In this document: positions 9,481-18,929 of the stretch, in pieces
Layout: each line of letters begins with the position of its first letter
How positions within the stretch are numbered: position 1 is the first letter of the stretch
Source of the DNA: Verrucomicrobiales bacterium
GTDB taxonomy: Bacteria; Verrucomicrobiota; Verrucomicrobiia; Verrucomicrobiales; DEV007
NCBI GenBank assembly: GCA_029233965.1
Contig: JARGOP010000025.1
Coordinates: 1-58,301, forward strand
Length of the DNA stretch: 58,301 nt
Reading direction: 5' to 3'
The notes under the pieces: generated by a model
What the model saw: only the letters and a program-made list of their open reading frames with translations
Told to the model about the DNA's origin: nothing
Database searches by the model: none
Program-made: the position numbers and the translations under genes

Positions 9481-10998
9481 CTACTCTTGATAGGGCGCGC
9501 ATCTTTCCCCCCCGAGGTAGCGCTTCAACAGTTTGCGCATGCTCTCGACCTTTTCGGGGTGTTGCTCATAAAGGTTCTCTGACTGGCGGGGGTCTTCCTC
9601 GAGGTTGAAGAGGAGGCCGGGATGTCCCTTGCCGTAGGCGTCCAGTCCAAAGTGCTCGAGATAGGCTTTCGGCTCTTTCACGGCGCCCGACGGCGCATCG
9701 ATCAGGACCCAGTCACCCTGACGCAGCGCAAAAGCTTCAGGAGCGGTGTTCTGCACCGTGGCAGTTCGCAAGGGACGGGGATACTCCCCGCCGCGCAGCA
9801 CGGGCAGGAGATTGTAGCTGTCGATCGCTTCTCCCCTGCCCAGGGGGTAATCAATCATGGCAGCGAAAGTCGCGGCGAAATCCACCTGACTGACCACTTC
9901 ATCGGAGAGGGAGCCTGCCTCAACCTGACCGGGCCAGCGCACGATGAACGGGACCCGGTGCCCGCCTTCGTAGATGTCGCGCTTGAGGCCCCGGAAATCA
10001 CCGGAGCTCCACTGTCCGAACTCCTCCAGTCTTTCGAAGGCATGAGTTTCGGCCCCGTTGTCCGCGGTGAAAATCACCATCGTGTTTTCGGCAAGACCAT
10101 GCTTGTCAAGCGCGGTCAATACTTGGCCGACCATGGCATCGGTCTCGATCACAAAATCGCCGTAGTAGCCGGCCTTCGATTTTCCGTGAAATTCCCTGTT
10201 TGGAACGATGGGATAATGCGGGGAGTTGAAAGCAAGATAGGCGAAGAACGGCTCGTCGGCCTTTCGCTCCGCAATCCACTCGACCGTTTTTTCGGTGATC
10301 GTCGGCAGGATATCGCAGGGATTCCAGCCCTCCGCCATTGGCCCCGGACGAAAGGTTCCGCCACCCGCAAGCGGTTCCGACTTGATCACGGGCAGGGTCG
10401 GAATTGTGAGAAATCTGTCGTCTTCAATCCAGCAGTAGGGCGGAAAGTTGATCGTCCCGTCACCGAAATAATGATCAAAACCGCGCTCGAGCGGCCCCCC
10501 CGGAAAGCGTTTCGTCCAGTCATAGGATTCGGCTTTGACCCAGTCCTGTTTTTCCACGCCCGGTTTGCGGATTGCGTCGAAGTCCCAGCCGAGATGCCAC
10601 TTGCCGAAGCAGGCCGTGTTATAGCCCTTTGATCGAAACATCGTCGCGATGGTGTATTCCCCGGCCTCAAACACGGGCCCTCCAAAGGCGTTCACAATTC
10701 CATGAAAGCGGCGCCAGTGATGCTGTCCCGTCAGCAAGGCAAACCGGCTCGGTGTACAAATGCCGGAAGAGCTGTGCCCGTCACGGAAGGTCATTCCCCC
10801 GCTCGCTAATCGATCAATGTTAGGAGTTTGGATCGGCGCTTCCGCGTTGCCATAGGAAACGTCAGCGACGCCCATGTCATCAGCGTAGAGGATGATCACG
10901 TTGGGTCTCTGATCGGCTGCCGAAAGCGGGGTGTTGAATCCTCCCACTGTTACTCCTGCGAGAGCCGTTGCGAGGATGAGGGGGAATGGTTTCTTCAT
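9481..10998 (-). CDS. Secreted sulfatase (formylglycine type)
   Basis: The 505-residue protein has a signal peptide ending near LSAADQ. The alkaline-phosphatase-fold metal site is at YADDMG, and the sulfatase signature CTPSR has its Cys at residue 81, to be converted to formylglycine by a maturation enzyme not seen here. TADNGAE supplies the C-terminal metal ligands and GKWHLG is the other family signature. It should hydrolyse sulfate esters, probably on a polysaccharide, in the periplasm or outside the cell. A GGAG motif 8 bases before ATG 10998 supports the start. It converges on the DUF1592-type gene with only about 20 bases between them. The substrate cannot be assigned without subfamily comparison. 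Confidence 0.9.
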   Translation of the reverse strand: MKKPFPLILATALAGVTVGGFNTPLSAADQRPNVIILYADDMGVADVSYGNAEAPIQTPNIDRLASGGMTFRDGHSSSGICTPSRFALLTGQHHWRRFHGIVNAFGGPVFEAGEYTIATMFRSKGYNTACFGKWHLGWDFDAIRKPGVEKQDWVKAESYDWTKRFPGGPLERGFDHYFGDGTINFPPYCWIEDDRFLTIPTLPVIKSEPLAGGGTFRPGPMAEGWNPCDILPTITEKTVEWIAERKADEPFFAYLAFNSPHYPIVPNREFHGKSKAGYYGDFVIETDAMVGQVLTALDKHGLAENTMVIFTADNGAETHAFERLEEFGQWSSGDFRGLKRDIYEGGHRVPFIVRWPGQVEAGSLSDEVVSQVDFAATFAAMIDYPLGRGEAIDSYNLLPVLRGGEYPRPLRTATVQNTAPEAFALRQGDWVLIDAPSGAVKEPKAYLEHFGLDAYGKGHPGLLFNLEEDPRQSENLYEQHPEKVESMRKLLKRYLGGERCAPYQE

Positions 10999-11370
10999 AG
11001 TGAGTTCTCCGCGAGTTGAGTCGGTTCAGTTGAGTGCCGGACAGTCTACTGCGCGAATTGACGGGATAGAAAGCGGCAATGTCCGGATTTTCTAATCCCT
11101 GATCGTTGTTTTCCTCCGGGCTCGCTGCTCATTTCCACCACAGCCCGGAGAATCGCGGTCAGATTTCGATGAGGAATGAGGAACCATTGTGCGTATTCAG
11201 TCTTTCGGGGGCGCGAAAGCGCTGGATTGTTGGATCTTTCTTGGAAATTGAAATTTCTTGGACAGGGCGATTCGGCACGGTAGGGAGAAAGATGAAGAAA
11301 ATTGCCCGAATCGTATCCTATCTTCGCCCCGTAAAATGAGCTTAAGTAATTCCCTGTTACCCTTTTGTGT
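10999..11370. other. Divergent intergenic region between sulfatase and hydroxy-acid oxidase
   Basis: This 372-base gap separates two divergently transcribed genes and should hold both promoters. I see no convincing gene. An inverted repeat, CTCCGGGCT at 11114-11122 facing AGCCCGGAG at 11142-11150, could be an operator or a structured leader. An AT-richer patch lies around 11238-11265. I cannot place -35/-10 boxes with confidence. Confidence 0.4.
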
Positions 11371-12531
11371 ATGAGCGACGCCATCAACTCCAAGTATCCT
11401 TCGATCGAACATCTTCGCGAACGGGCCCGCCGGCGCATGCCGCAGTTCGCCTTTGAATATCTTGAGGGGGGGTGCAATTCCGAGGTCAACCTGCGTCGCA
11501 ATACCAGCGAGATCCGCGAAGTGCAGCTGAGGCCGTGGTATCTGCGGGATTACGCCGGCTCCGATCAGACGACTGAGTTGTTCGGCAAAACCTACGACGC
11601 TCCCTTCGGCATTTCGCCAATCGGGCTTCAGGGCTTGATGTGGCCGCGGGCGACCGAGATTCTGGCGAGAGCCGCCCACGCGCACAATGTGCCGTTTATC
11701 CTCAGCACGGTCGGCACCGCGAGTATTGAAACGGTCGCGGAACTCACGGAAGGGAACGCCTGGTTCCAGTTGTATCACCCGGCCGAGGAGGAACTGCGGG
11801 ACAAACTTCTTGACCGTGCTGCCGACGCAGGCATGCCGGTGCTCGTGATCCTCGCCGACACGCCGACCTTTGCCTATCGTCCCAGGGAAATCAAAAACGG
11901 CCTCTCGATTCCGCCGCAGATGTCGATTCGCAATGTCATTCAGATGATGATGCACCCGACCTGGTCTTTCAGTCAGCTTGCTGCCGGGGCTCCGGAATTC
12001 AAAACGATGACGCCCTACATCCCGAAGGGCCTCAGCATGAAGCATCTCGGCCTTTTCATGAACCAGACCTTCTCCGGTCGCCTCAACCCGGACAAGATCG
12101 CGGCGATCCGCGACCGCTGGAAGGGGAAGCTCGTCGTCAAAGGGATCGTCAATCCGGAAGATGCGGAGAAAGCGATCCGTCTCGGTGTCGATGGCATGAT
12201 CGTTTCGAATCACGGCGGGCGTCAGCTCGATGCCGGACAATCGACGATCAAACCCCTGACGGAGCTGGCGAAAGAGTTCGGGGAGAAGACGACCCTGATG
12301 ATCGACAGCGGACTTCGCGCCGGGCCGGACATTGCCTCCGCGCTCGCGAGTGGTGCCCAATTCACCTTCCTGGGTCGATCCTTCATGTATGGCGTCGGCG
12401 CGCTGGGAGAGTCGGGCGGTGACCACACGATCGCGATGCTGAAGAAGCAACTGCAGCAGGTGATGGAGCAGGTCGGCTGTGAAAGGATCGCGGATTTTCC
12501 GAAGCACCTCATCCCGTCCCGTTCAGACTAA
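11371..12531 (+). CDS. FMN-dependent alpha-hydroxy-acid oxidase/dehydrogenase
   Basis: The protein of about 386 residues belongs to the FMN alpha-hydroxy-acid dehydrogenase family (lactate dehydrogenase LldD, lactate oxidase, glycolate oxidase). Visible landmarks are FAFEYLEGGCNSE near the N terminus, PIGLQGLMWP, the lysine strand KLVVKGIVNPEDAEKA, the catalytic-His motif VSNHGGRQLD, and the FMN-phosphate region MIDSGLRAGPDI and FTFLGRSFMYG. Such enzymes oxidise a 2-hydroxy acid to a 2-keto acid. The start is ATG 11371, since the two codons before it begin with a weak TTG. It lies 18 bases before the double-sulfatase gene and is probably in one transcript with it. The true substrate (lactate or a sugar-derived hydroxy acid) is unresolved. 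Confidence 0.9.
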   Translation: MSDAINSKYPSIEHLRERARRRMPQFAFEYLEGGCNSEVNLRRNTSEIREVQLRPWYLRDYAGSDQTTELFGKTYDAPFGISPIGLQGLMWPRATEILARAAHAHNVPFILSTVGTASIETVAELTEGNAWFQLYHPAEEELRDKLLDRAADAGMPVLVILADTPTFAYRPREIKNGLSIPPQMSIRNVIQMMMHPTWSFSQLAAGAPEFKTMTPYIPKGLSMKHLGLFMNQTFSGRLNPDKIAAIRDRWKGKLVVKGIVNPEDAEKAIRLGVDGMIVSNHGGRQLDAGQSTIKPLTELAKEFGEKTTLMIDSGLRAGPDIASALASGAQFTFLGRSFMYGVGALGESGGDHTIAMLKKQLQQVMEQVGCERIADFPKHLIPSRSD

Positions 12532-12549
12532 CAAGAACCCTCTCAGTGG

Positions 12550-15500
12550 ATGAAATACCTCGCCATCATCGTCTTGGTGCTCACCTCTTGTGGTTTCGCA
12601 GGTGCGCAGGAGGATGCGGCCTCCTTTCCAAATTCCAATGGGAAAACATCGGCGAAGGCGGCTGAGAAGACTAACATTATCCTTATTTTTACCGACGATC
12701 AGGGTTACGGGGATCTCGGTTGCTTCGGTTCAAAGACGATTAAGACACCACATCTCGACGGGATGGCGGCGGAGGGGCTGAAGCTCACGAACTTCTATGC
12801 CCAGCCGGTTTGCGGAGTGTCCCGGGCCGCTCTCATGACGGGTTCGTATCCGATCCGGGTCGCGGAACCGAATAACCTCAAGCAGCTCCATACCGTTCCC
12901 CATCCGCAAGAAGTGACGATGGCGGAAGTGCTGAAGTCCGCCGGATATTCCACCGCGATCATCGGGAAGTGGCACCTCACTGACCGCGGCACGGGGCCCG
13001 GCGGTTTCGAACCGGCGACGATGCCGAATGCGCAGGGCTTCGATTATTTCTATGGCACTCCGGTTTTTAATGGATACACCGTTTACGTGGAGGACGTGCC
13101 TCTACGTGTTCCGCTTTTCCGAAACGATGAGATTGTGGTAGAAGGGGTCGAGAGCTGGGACAACATCACCGCCGACTACACGAAGGAGGCGATTGACTAT
13201 ATCGAAGAGAACAGGGACGAGCCCTTCTTTCTCTACCTCGCTCACAATATGCCGCACATTCCCGTCGGAGCGTCGGAGAACTTCAAGGGCAAATCCGAAT
13301 ACGGTCCCTACGGTGACACCATCGAAGAGATCGACTGGTCGACCGGACAGATCCTCGACAAGCTTAAAGAACTCGGAATCGACGACAACACACTCATCGT
13401 CTACACCTCCGACAACGGACCCTGGATCGAAACGACGAGAGGGATGAAGCCGGATGGCGGCGCCTTCATTCCCCGTGAGCATTCCGGCTCGGCCGCACCG
13501 CTCAGGGGTTGGAAAATGTCTGCCTGGGATGGAGGATCGAAGGTTCCCTTCATCGCCCGTTGGCCCGGGAGAATCGCGACGAACCGCGAGAGCGGCGAAA
13601 TTCTCACGACGATGGATCTGCTGCCAACCTTCGCCCGGTTGGCGGGTGCCGCGCTTCCTGCTGATCGCACTCTTGACGGCCATGACGCGACCGCCTTCCT
13701 GCTCGGAAAGACTGACGAGAGTCCCCGCGACGACTACCTCTACTACAGCGGCTGCCTCCTTACAGGGATCCGCGTTGATCAATGGAAACTCGTCCTGCCA
13801 CGTCCGGCGAATCCGCCCGGGACCGGCTGGTGGGGACGCATGATCGAAGAGGTCAAGGAGGTTCAACTCTTCGATCTCTCTGCGGATCCGGGCGAGACCA
13901 CCAACTTGGCGGATCAGCATCCTGAGGTCGTAGCCGGTTTAGAGGAGCGAATCGCGGCGGCGCGAGCCGAGTTGGGCGACATGGATGTGGTGGGTTCTGG
14001 GGCCCGGTTTTTCGATGAGGGGCCCCGTAGAATCGGCGGCGCCAAATCCGGGGCGAAGCCTCCGCTACTCTCCTACGATCAGTTTGAGCCGGTCGGGAAT
14101 CTCCGCTTCAGCTTTGAGTCCGGACAACTCGAAGGCTGGAAAATCATCGAGGGCGGATTCGCCGCCGCCGTGACCACGATGCCTGCACTGCCCCGCCACA
14201 AGGATGCCCCCTTTGCCCGGCACGGCGACCACCATCTCTCGACCCTGACACTGGCTGACGGGAAAAGCGCCTCCGATACGCAGACCGGCGTCCTGCAATC
14301 ACCGGAATTCATCCTCAGGGGGGATCGGCTTGCTTTCCTCGTCTCGGGTGGCTTCGAGGCCGGAAAGCTCTATGTGGGGCTGGTTGATGCCGACTCGGGT
14401 GAGGTATTGATTCAAGAGGGAGGATCAAAAGATCACCGGATGCGACGGGTTATTTGGGATGTCTCGAAGTGGAAGGGGAGGCAGGTGCACCTCCGGGTTG
14501 TGGATGACAAGACGGCTGGCTGGGGGCATCTCAATGTCGACGACGTCTCCGTAGAGGGATCGCTTGTCAATGAGGGAGCCGCCTCCGCGGGGGAGGCAAA
14601 GGCAGCGGTCCAAACGACGCCTAAGAAGCCCAATTTCGTCGTTATCTTCACCGATGACCAGGGCTACGGTGATCTCTCCTGCTTCGGGGGGGATCATGTC
14701 AGCACGCCGCGAATTGATCAAATGGCCGCCGAAGGGATGAGACTAACAAGCTTCTACGTGGCGGCACCTGTCTGCACGCCGTCGCGGGCCGCCCTAATGA
14801 CCGGTTGCTACCCGAAACGGATCGATATGGCGACGGGATCCGACTTTGTGGTGCTTTTGGCGGGTGATAAAAAGGGGCTCAACCCTGAGGAGGTAACCAT
14901 CGCGGAAGTCCTGAAAGGAGCGGGTTATAAAACCGGAATGTTCGGTAAGTGGCACCTTGGCGATCAGCCTGAGTTTCTCCCGACGAGACAGGGCTTTGAT
15001 GAATATTTCGGCATTCCCTACAGCCACGACATTCATCCCTATCATCCTTCCAAAAAGTGGAACTTTCCTCCTCTCGCATTGCTTGATCAAGAGGCCGTTA
15101 TCGAATTGGATCCGGATGCCGATTTCCTCACGACGCGATTTACGGAGCGCGCCGTGCAGTTTATCGAGAAGAGTAAGGACGATCCTTTCTTCCTCTATAT
15201 CCCGCACCCGATTCCTCACAAGCCGCTTCACGTTTCGCCGGAGTTCATGAAGGAGGCGGATCCACAGATCCTGGAGACACTCAAAAACGAAGCGGAGGGG
15301 ACGATCGATTACAGGACGAGAGACAAGCTCTTCCGCGAGGCCATCGCTGAGATCGACTGGTCCGTTGGCCGGATTCTCGACACCTTGAAGGATCAGGGAA
15401 TCGACGGGAATACGCTGGTCATCTTTTTCTCCGATAATGGACCCGCGATCGGAAGTGCCGGACCCTTCCGCGGAAGGAAGGGGAGCACCTACGAGGGGGG

Positions 15501-15990
15501 AATGCGTGAGCCGACCGTGATTCGATGGCCCGGTCAGATCCCGGCGGGAGAGGCGAGTGATCGTCTCATGACGGCGATGGATCTTTTCCCAACCTTCGCC
15601 CGTCTCGCCGGAGCAGAGATTCCTTCTGATCGGACGATCGATGGGAAAGACATCTGGCCGGTGCTCACCGCCGATGCCGCGACGCCCCATGAAGCATTCT
15701 TTTACCACCAGGGTGAGACGCTAGCTGCCGTTCGCTCCGGAAAGTGGAAACTCCACCGGAAGGATGGAAAGCCGGGTGAACTCTACGATCTGCAAGCGGA
15801 TCCCGGGGAGTCCCGAAACGTGATCAGGGAGAACCCCTCCGTCGTGCAGCGACTCTTGCAGCACATGGTCTATTTTGAGAAAGAGATCGCGGAAGACAAT
15901 CGTCCTGCTGCTTTCGTGGAAGACTCGGTGCCACTTTCGCTCGAGGCTGTTGAAGAAGCAACCGCAGCAGGAATCAGGACGGACCGGTAA
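12550..15990 (+). CDS. Two-headed sulfatase: two sulfatase domains joined by a beta-sandwich-like domain
   Basis: This 1146-residue exported protein contains two complete sulfatase domains. The first (about 40-490) has FTDDQGYGD, CGVSR with Cys88, and YTSDNGPW. The second (about 695-1130) has FTDDQGYGD, CTPSR with Cys742, and FFSDNGPA. The first signature has Val where the common motif has Pro or Ala, so its conversion to formylglycine is plausible but not certain. Between them, about residues 520-690, lies a domain of the FESGQLEGW / GWGHLNVDDV type seen as an accessory beta-sandwich in secreted glycan enzymes. The N terminus ends LTSC, which fits a lipobox, though an AGA-QE signal peptidase I site is an alternative. 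Single-domain sulfatases are about 450-550 residues, so this is a true fusion or tandem duplication. It may remove two sulfates from one substrate. Confidence 0.9.
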   Translation: MKYLAIIVLVLTSCGFAGAQEDAASFPNSNGKTSAKAAEKTNIILIFTDDQGYGDLGCFGSKTIKTPHLDGMAAEGLKLTNFYAQPVCGVSRAALMTGSYPIRVAEPNNLKQLHTVPHPQEVTMAEVLKSAGYSTAIIGKWHLTDRGTGPGGFEPATMPNAQGFDYFYGTPVFNGYTVYVEDVPLRVPLFRNDEIVVEGVESWDNITADYTKEAIDYIEENRDEPFFLYLAHNMPHIPVGASENFKGKSEYGPYGDTIEEIDWSTGQILDKLKELGIDDNTLIVYTSDNGPWIETTRGMKPDGGAFIPREHSGSAAPLRGWKMSAWDGGSKVPFIARWPGRIATNRESGEILTTMDLLPTFARLAGAALPADRTLDGHDATAFLLGKTDESPRDDYLYYSGCLLTGIRVDQWKLVLPRPANPPGTGWWGRMIEEVKEVQLFDLSADPGETTNLADQHPEVVAGLEERIAAARAELGDMDVVGSGARFFDEGPRRIGGAKSGAKPPLLSYDQFEPVGNLRFSFESGQLEGWKIIEGGFAAAVTTMPALPRHKDAPFARHGDHHLSTLTLADGKSASDTQTGVLQSPEFILRGDRLAFLVSGGFEAGKLYVGLVDADSGEVLIQEGGSKDHRMRRVIWDVSKWKGRQVHLRVVDDKTAGWGHLNVDDVSVEGSLVNEGAASAGEAKAAVQTTPKKPNFVVIFTDDQGYGDLSCFGGDHVSTPRIDQMAAEGMRLTSFYVAAPVCTPSRAALMTGCYPKRIDMATGSDFVVLLAGDKKGLNPEEVTIAEVLKGAGYKTGMFGKWHLGDQPEFLPTRQGFDEYFGIPYSHDIHPYHPSKKWNFPPLALLDQEAVIELDPDADFLTTRFTERAVQFIEKSKDDPFFLYIPHPIPHKPLHVSPEFMKEADPQILETLKNEAEGTIDYRTRDKLFREAIAEIDWSVGRILDTLKDQGIDGNTLVIFFSDNGPAIGSAGPFRGRKGSTYEGGMREPTVIRWPGQIPAGEASDRLMTAMDLFPTFARLAGAEIPSDRTIDGKDIWPVLTADAATPHEAFFYHQGETLAAVRSGKWKLHRKDGKPGELYDLQADPGESRNVIRENPSVVQRLLQHMVYFEKEIAEDNRPAAFVEDSVPLSLEAVEEATAAGIRTDR

Positions 15991-16014
15991 ATCAGCGAAA
16001 ATTTCCGTTTTCCT

Positions 16015-18429
16015 CTACTCAGGCCAGTCGAGATGCTGATGAAGAAAGCGATAGGTGCCTTCCCCGTGGATCGAATGAGGGCCGACGAACCATTCGATTT
16101 CGCAGCGATCACCGATGCCCAGCCCGGCCTGGTACAGGTTTCTCACCTTCGCATACTCGTAGGCGACGGACTCGTCGGAGCCGACTCCGTCGAAGTGGCC
16201 CCGCTCGACCATGAAAGGACGGGGGCAAATCAGGGCAGCCATTTCGGCGTAGTTGAAGGTCCCCCCGAGATTCCATTCGAAGATTTCATACTCGCCCTTG
16301 TTGGCATAGCTGTAGCGGAGTGATGCCTCGTCGGTGGCCGCGTTTTTCCAGACCCATTCGTTGAAATCCGCCGAACAAATCGAAAGGCAATAGCGATCAA
16401 CGAGGGGAGGAATCCGCATTGCTGATTTGCCCCCATAGCTCAGTCCGTAGAAAGCAATTTTATCTCCGTCAACGAAGGGCTGTTCTGCAAGCCACTTCGT
16501 GATTTGCCGGTGTTGCGGGACAATGATCGAAAACAGCGTCTTCCCGATCGACTGCGCCTTGAATTGCTGGAGGCGAAACAGGTCGAAATACTTGTATCCA
16601 TTCTGCGGAGAGAAAGTTATGAAGCCCCGTTCGGCCAGTCGTGTTGCGAAGGCTTTGTAGGCCTTGTATTTCGATTCTCCGATGACGTCCTGAGGGCTTC
16701 CTTCGAGGCCGTGCTGACAGACGATGACAGGTCGTTTTTCTCCGGATGCCGGATCGAGGTCTTTGGGGAGTGTCAGGATTCCGTAGGCAATGACCCGGTC
16801 TTCGCCGACGCTTTCATCGAAGACATCCAGGATCACTTCGTAGCTGATCGTTTTCGGGCCCTCTTCATAGAGACGGGTTCGGGGATGGGCGGGGGCGAGC
16901 GGGATCTCAAAGTCACCGATCACTTCGGTGCGGAATTTCTCACGATAGGACTCGATCGTTTCCTTAAAGGATTCGAGACTGTCTGTCTTCAAATCTTTGA
17001 AGTAGTCCTTCCGGACGCGGGCCGCATCGACGAGAAGAAGCTGATTGTGACGGTCAATTTCGGCGATCTCTTCAGCAGAACCGATGTGCCCTTGAGAGGA
17101 AAGAGCTTCAGCCGTTTCGTCGGTGTGGGTTGGAAAAAGCTCGACCGGTTCGCCTTTCCCGACGCCGAGCCAGGAAAGAAATTGTCCCAGTTCCGCGCTG
17201 CCGATTCCATCTCTACTCTCCGACCAGGAGGAGGCGATCATCGCGTTTTCGGGAGAGCCGATGAGCGTTCGGAACCGTTCGAACTCGTTTGTGAAAGCCT
17301 TTTCTGTGGGCCGGGGATACACCGCAGGTTTCCCTTTCTTCGACGTGTATTTTTCCTCGAGAGCAAGCTGACCCTGCGCATCTGTGCGGTAGCTCCAGTC
17401 GGGCTCGTTTCCTGCCACGGCGAGGAAGGCCCGCGGATAGATTAGACCTGCGATTTCCGCATCGCCGAACTGGTTCAAGAGCCCGAAAATATTCCGCTCG
17501 ACCGGACCCTGCCACAAACCCTCGCGAGGTCCAAAGCTCCCTGAGGTCGCGCAGGCATCGATCCGTGGATCCACTGCCGCTGCGAGCATCGCGAGCCAGC
17601 CCCCTTCTCCGTGCCCGACGATTCCGATGGCATGATCGTTCGTTCGCTCATCCTTTGCCCGGAGATTTCTCAGGCAATCCACGGCTGAGAGAATTTTCTG
17701 CAGCTCGTAGGTGGTCAGGGTTCGCCCGTGCAGGAAAGCCGGACGGTGCAGCCATTCTCGATTCGTGAGTGTCCACTTGTTTTCCTCCCGGGAGATCAAC
17801 GAGGGAACAAGGACCCGGCAACCGACCCGCGCCAGTTCAAGAGCCATCGCGACGCCCGTGCCGTTCCTGCCGGGAGCAATCATTTCCTCCGGGGATTGAC
17901 CGGCATCCGGAATGACAATCACATCAGCCGGGGGCGGCTCAGGAGGGTAGCTCGATCGCAGGTGAAGAGGGGTCACAAGAAGACCGCGACCGTAGACTCT
18001 GTCAAACGCCCTCCAGCGGACCCGGGAAACGGCGATGCCCGGATAGAGCGGAGTGTGGAGAGAGTTGACGTTTCCCGACCATTCCAGATTCTGATTTTCC
18101 TCCCGTGAATCCCGATGCAGTCCGAGCATCTCCACGAGCTGTTTCCGGTTTTCCTCCACCGACCGGGTGTAGGCTTCCGGAGAAGAGTGGTCGGGCTTCC
18201 AGAAAGTGCTTCGCTTTTTTGCGGCAGCCTCGATCCGGCGATCCAGAAACCGGTCATTCGCTTCGACGAGCTTGCGGCTGAGGTCACCTTCCCAGTCGAG
18301 GGGCGCGCTGCCCGGAAGCGGATTTCCTCCCTCGATGGATTGTAGAATCGGCCAGGGCGGGGGGACCTCTTGAGCGAACACAGGGGCGAGAAAGAGGACC
18401 GTGGCGAAAGCGGCACGAAGCAAATTCAT
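16015..18429 (-). CDS. Secreted tandem alpha/beta-hydrolase, N-terminal half likely catalytically dead
   Basis: The 804-residue protein begins with a signal peptide (MNLLRAAFATVLFLAPVFAQ) and holds two alpha/beta-hydrolase-like halves. In the second, the nucleophile elbow FYGLSYGGKS (Ser near residue 663), the oxyanion-side motif CQHGLEGSPQ and the late His in PHSIHGEG form a complete set typical of acetyl-xylan-esterase or dienelactone-hydrolase-like enzymes. In the first half the equivalent elbow reads GIVGHGEGGW near residue 270, so Gly replaces the nucleophilic Ser. The N-terminal half is therefore probably a structural or binding domain. The role is likely removal of acyl groups from a polysaccharide, inferred from family and neighbours. 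It converges on the double-sulfatase gene with a 24-base gap. Confidence 0.82.
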   Translation of the reverse strand: MNLLRAAFATVLFLAPVFAQEVPPPWPILQSIEGGNPLPGSAPLDWEGDLSRKLVEANDRFLDRRIEAAAKKRSTFWKPDHSSPEAYTRSVEENRKQLVEMLGLHRDSREENQNLEWSGNVNSLHTPLYPGIAVSRVRWRAFDRVYGRGLLVTPLHLRSSYPPEPPPADVIVIPDAGQSPEEMIAPGRNGTGVAMALELARVGCRVLVPSLISREENKWTLTNREWLHRPAFLHGRTLTTYELQKILSAVDCLRNLRAKDERTNDHAIGIVGHGEGGWLAMLAAAVDPRIDACATSGSFGPREGLWQGPVERNIFGLLNQFGDAEIAGLIYPRAFLAVAGNEPDWSYRTDAQGQLALEEKYTSKKGKPAVYPRPTEKAFTNEFERFRTLIGSPENAMIASSWSESRDGIGSAELGQFLSWLGVGKGEPVELFPTHTDETAEALSSQGHIGSAEEIAEIDRHNQLLLVDAARVRKDYFKDLKTDSLESFKETIESYREKFRTEVIGDFEIPLAPAHPRTRLYEEGPKTISYEVILDVFDESVGEDRVIAYGILTLPKDLDPASGEKRPVIVCQHGLEGSPQDVIGESKYKAYKAFATRLAERGFITFSPQNGYKYFDLFRLQQFKAQSIGKTLFSIIVPQHRQITKWLAEQPFVDGDKIAFYGLSYGGKSAMRIPPLVDRYCLSICSADFNEWVWKNAATDEASLRYSYANKGEYEIFEWNLGGTFNYAEMAALICPRPFMVERGHFDGVGSDESVAYEYAKVRNLYQAGLGIGDRCEIEWFVGPHSIHGEGTYRFLHQHLDWPE

Positions 18430-18566
18430 GCAGCCATCTCAACAGAATGCATCCCGGTGTGCAAGCGAATGGGAGGGATTGACAGGACCTCTCTCCTTTG
18501 CCCGGGCCCTCTCACGAAGGATAGCATTTCGTCGTTTCATGCCGGGGCCTGTTCAGCCGGTGGAGC

Positions 18567-18750
18567 GTGCGGATCGTGAACGAACTCGACCGCTGTTCCA
18601 AGGAGGCGCAGGACCTCCTCCTCACCTACCTCGACCGCCGCCCGCTGGCCCGTGCCGAGGGGGACTGCCGCCCAAATCGCCGAAGGTAGCGGCGGCTGCG
18701 TCCGGGCGGCCCTCGCCGATCTCGAATCGTGGCTCGACAGCCAGACCTGA
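18567..18750 (+). pseudogene. Winged-helix-like gene remnant with a one-base shift in a G run
   Basis: From 18567 one frame reads IVNELDRCSKEAQDLLLTYL and continues to a stop near 18684. From 18661 the next frame reads GTAAQIAEGSGGCVRAALAD and ends LESWLDSQT at 18750. Joined across the run of five Gs at 18659-18663, the two give one continuous peptide whose second part resembles the recognition helix of a winged-helix DNA-binding domain. This suggests a single-base indel in a relic of a small regulator or a C-terminal piece of a larger protein. It lies at the left edge of the accessory island. A sequencing error in the G run is possible. Confidence 0.4.
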
Positions 18751-18780
18751 ACCGAACCCGGTTAGCAGGAAGTCGAATTA

Positions 18781-18831
18781 TCAACCCCGCCCCTCCGTCA
18801 CCGCGCATTGCCCCGGGTTGGAGGGGGGCAA
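18781..18831. repeat. 51-bp repeat, left copy (direct repeat of 27096-27146)
   Basis: This block runs from TCAACCCCGCC to GGTTGGAGGGGGGCAA. It matches the block at 27096-27146 at 48 of 51 positions and in the same orientation. Its two ends are partly complementary, so it may fold into a hairpin. The two copies bracket an 8.3-kb segment with the oxygenase, the A-T-TE NRPS and the coupled enzymes. The rest of 18430-18929 holds only the winged-helix relic and no intact gene. Confidence 0.75.
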
Positions 18832-18929
18832 TGGTTAATTTTTCTCAACCTGGGGAATTTGTGTAGGAGTGAGGTGCCCCCGATCACTGTAGCAGTTTCT
18901 GTGAGAGCCTAGCCAGTGGTCGTTAGGGG

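Noticed and set aside
11197-12507. Long open frame on the minus strand opposite the hydroxy-acid oxidase
   Set aside because: It has no family motif and complete overlap with a well-conserved FMN enzyme gene.
18401-18838. Plus-strand frame through the gap after the hydrolase
   Set aside because: It is Arg/Pro-rich without domain likeness and overlaps the repeat and the winged-helix relic in other frames.
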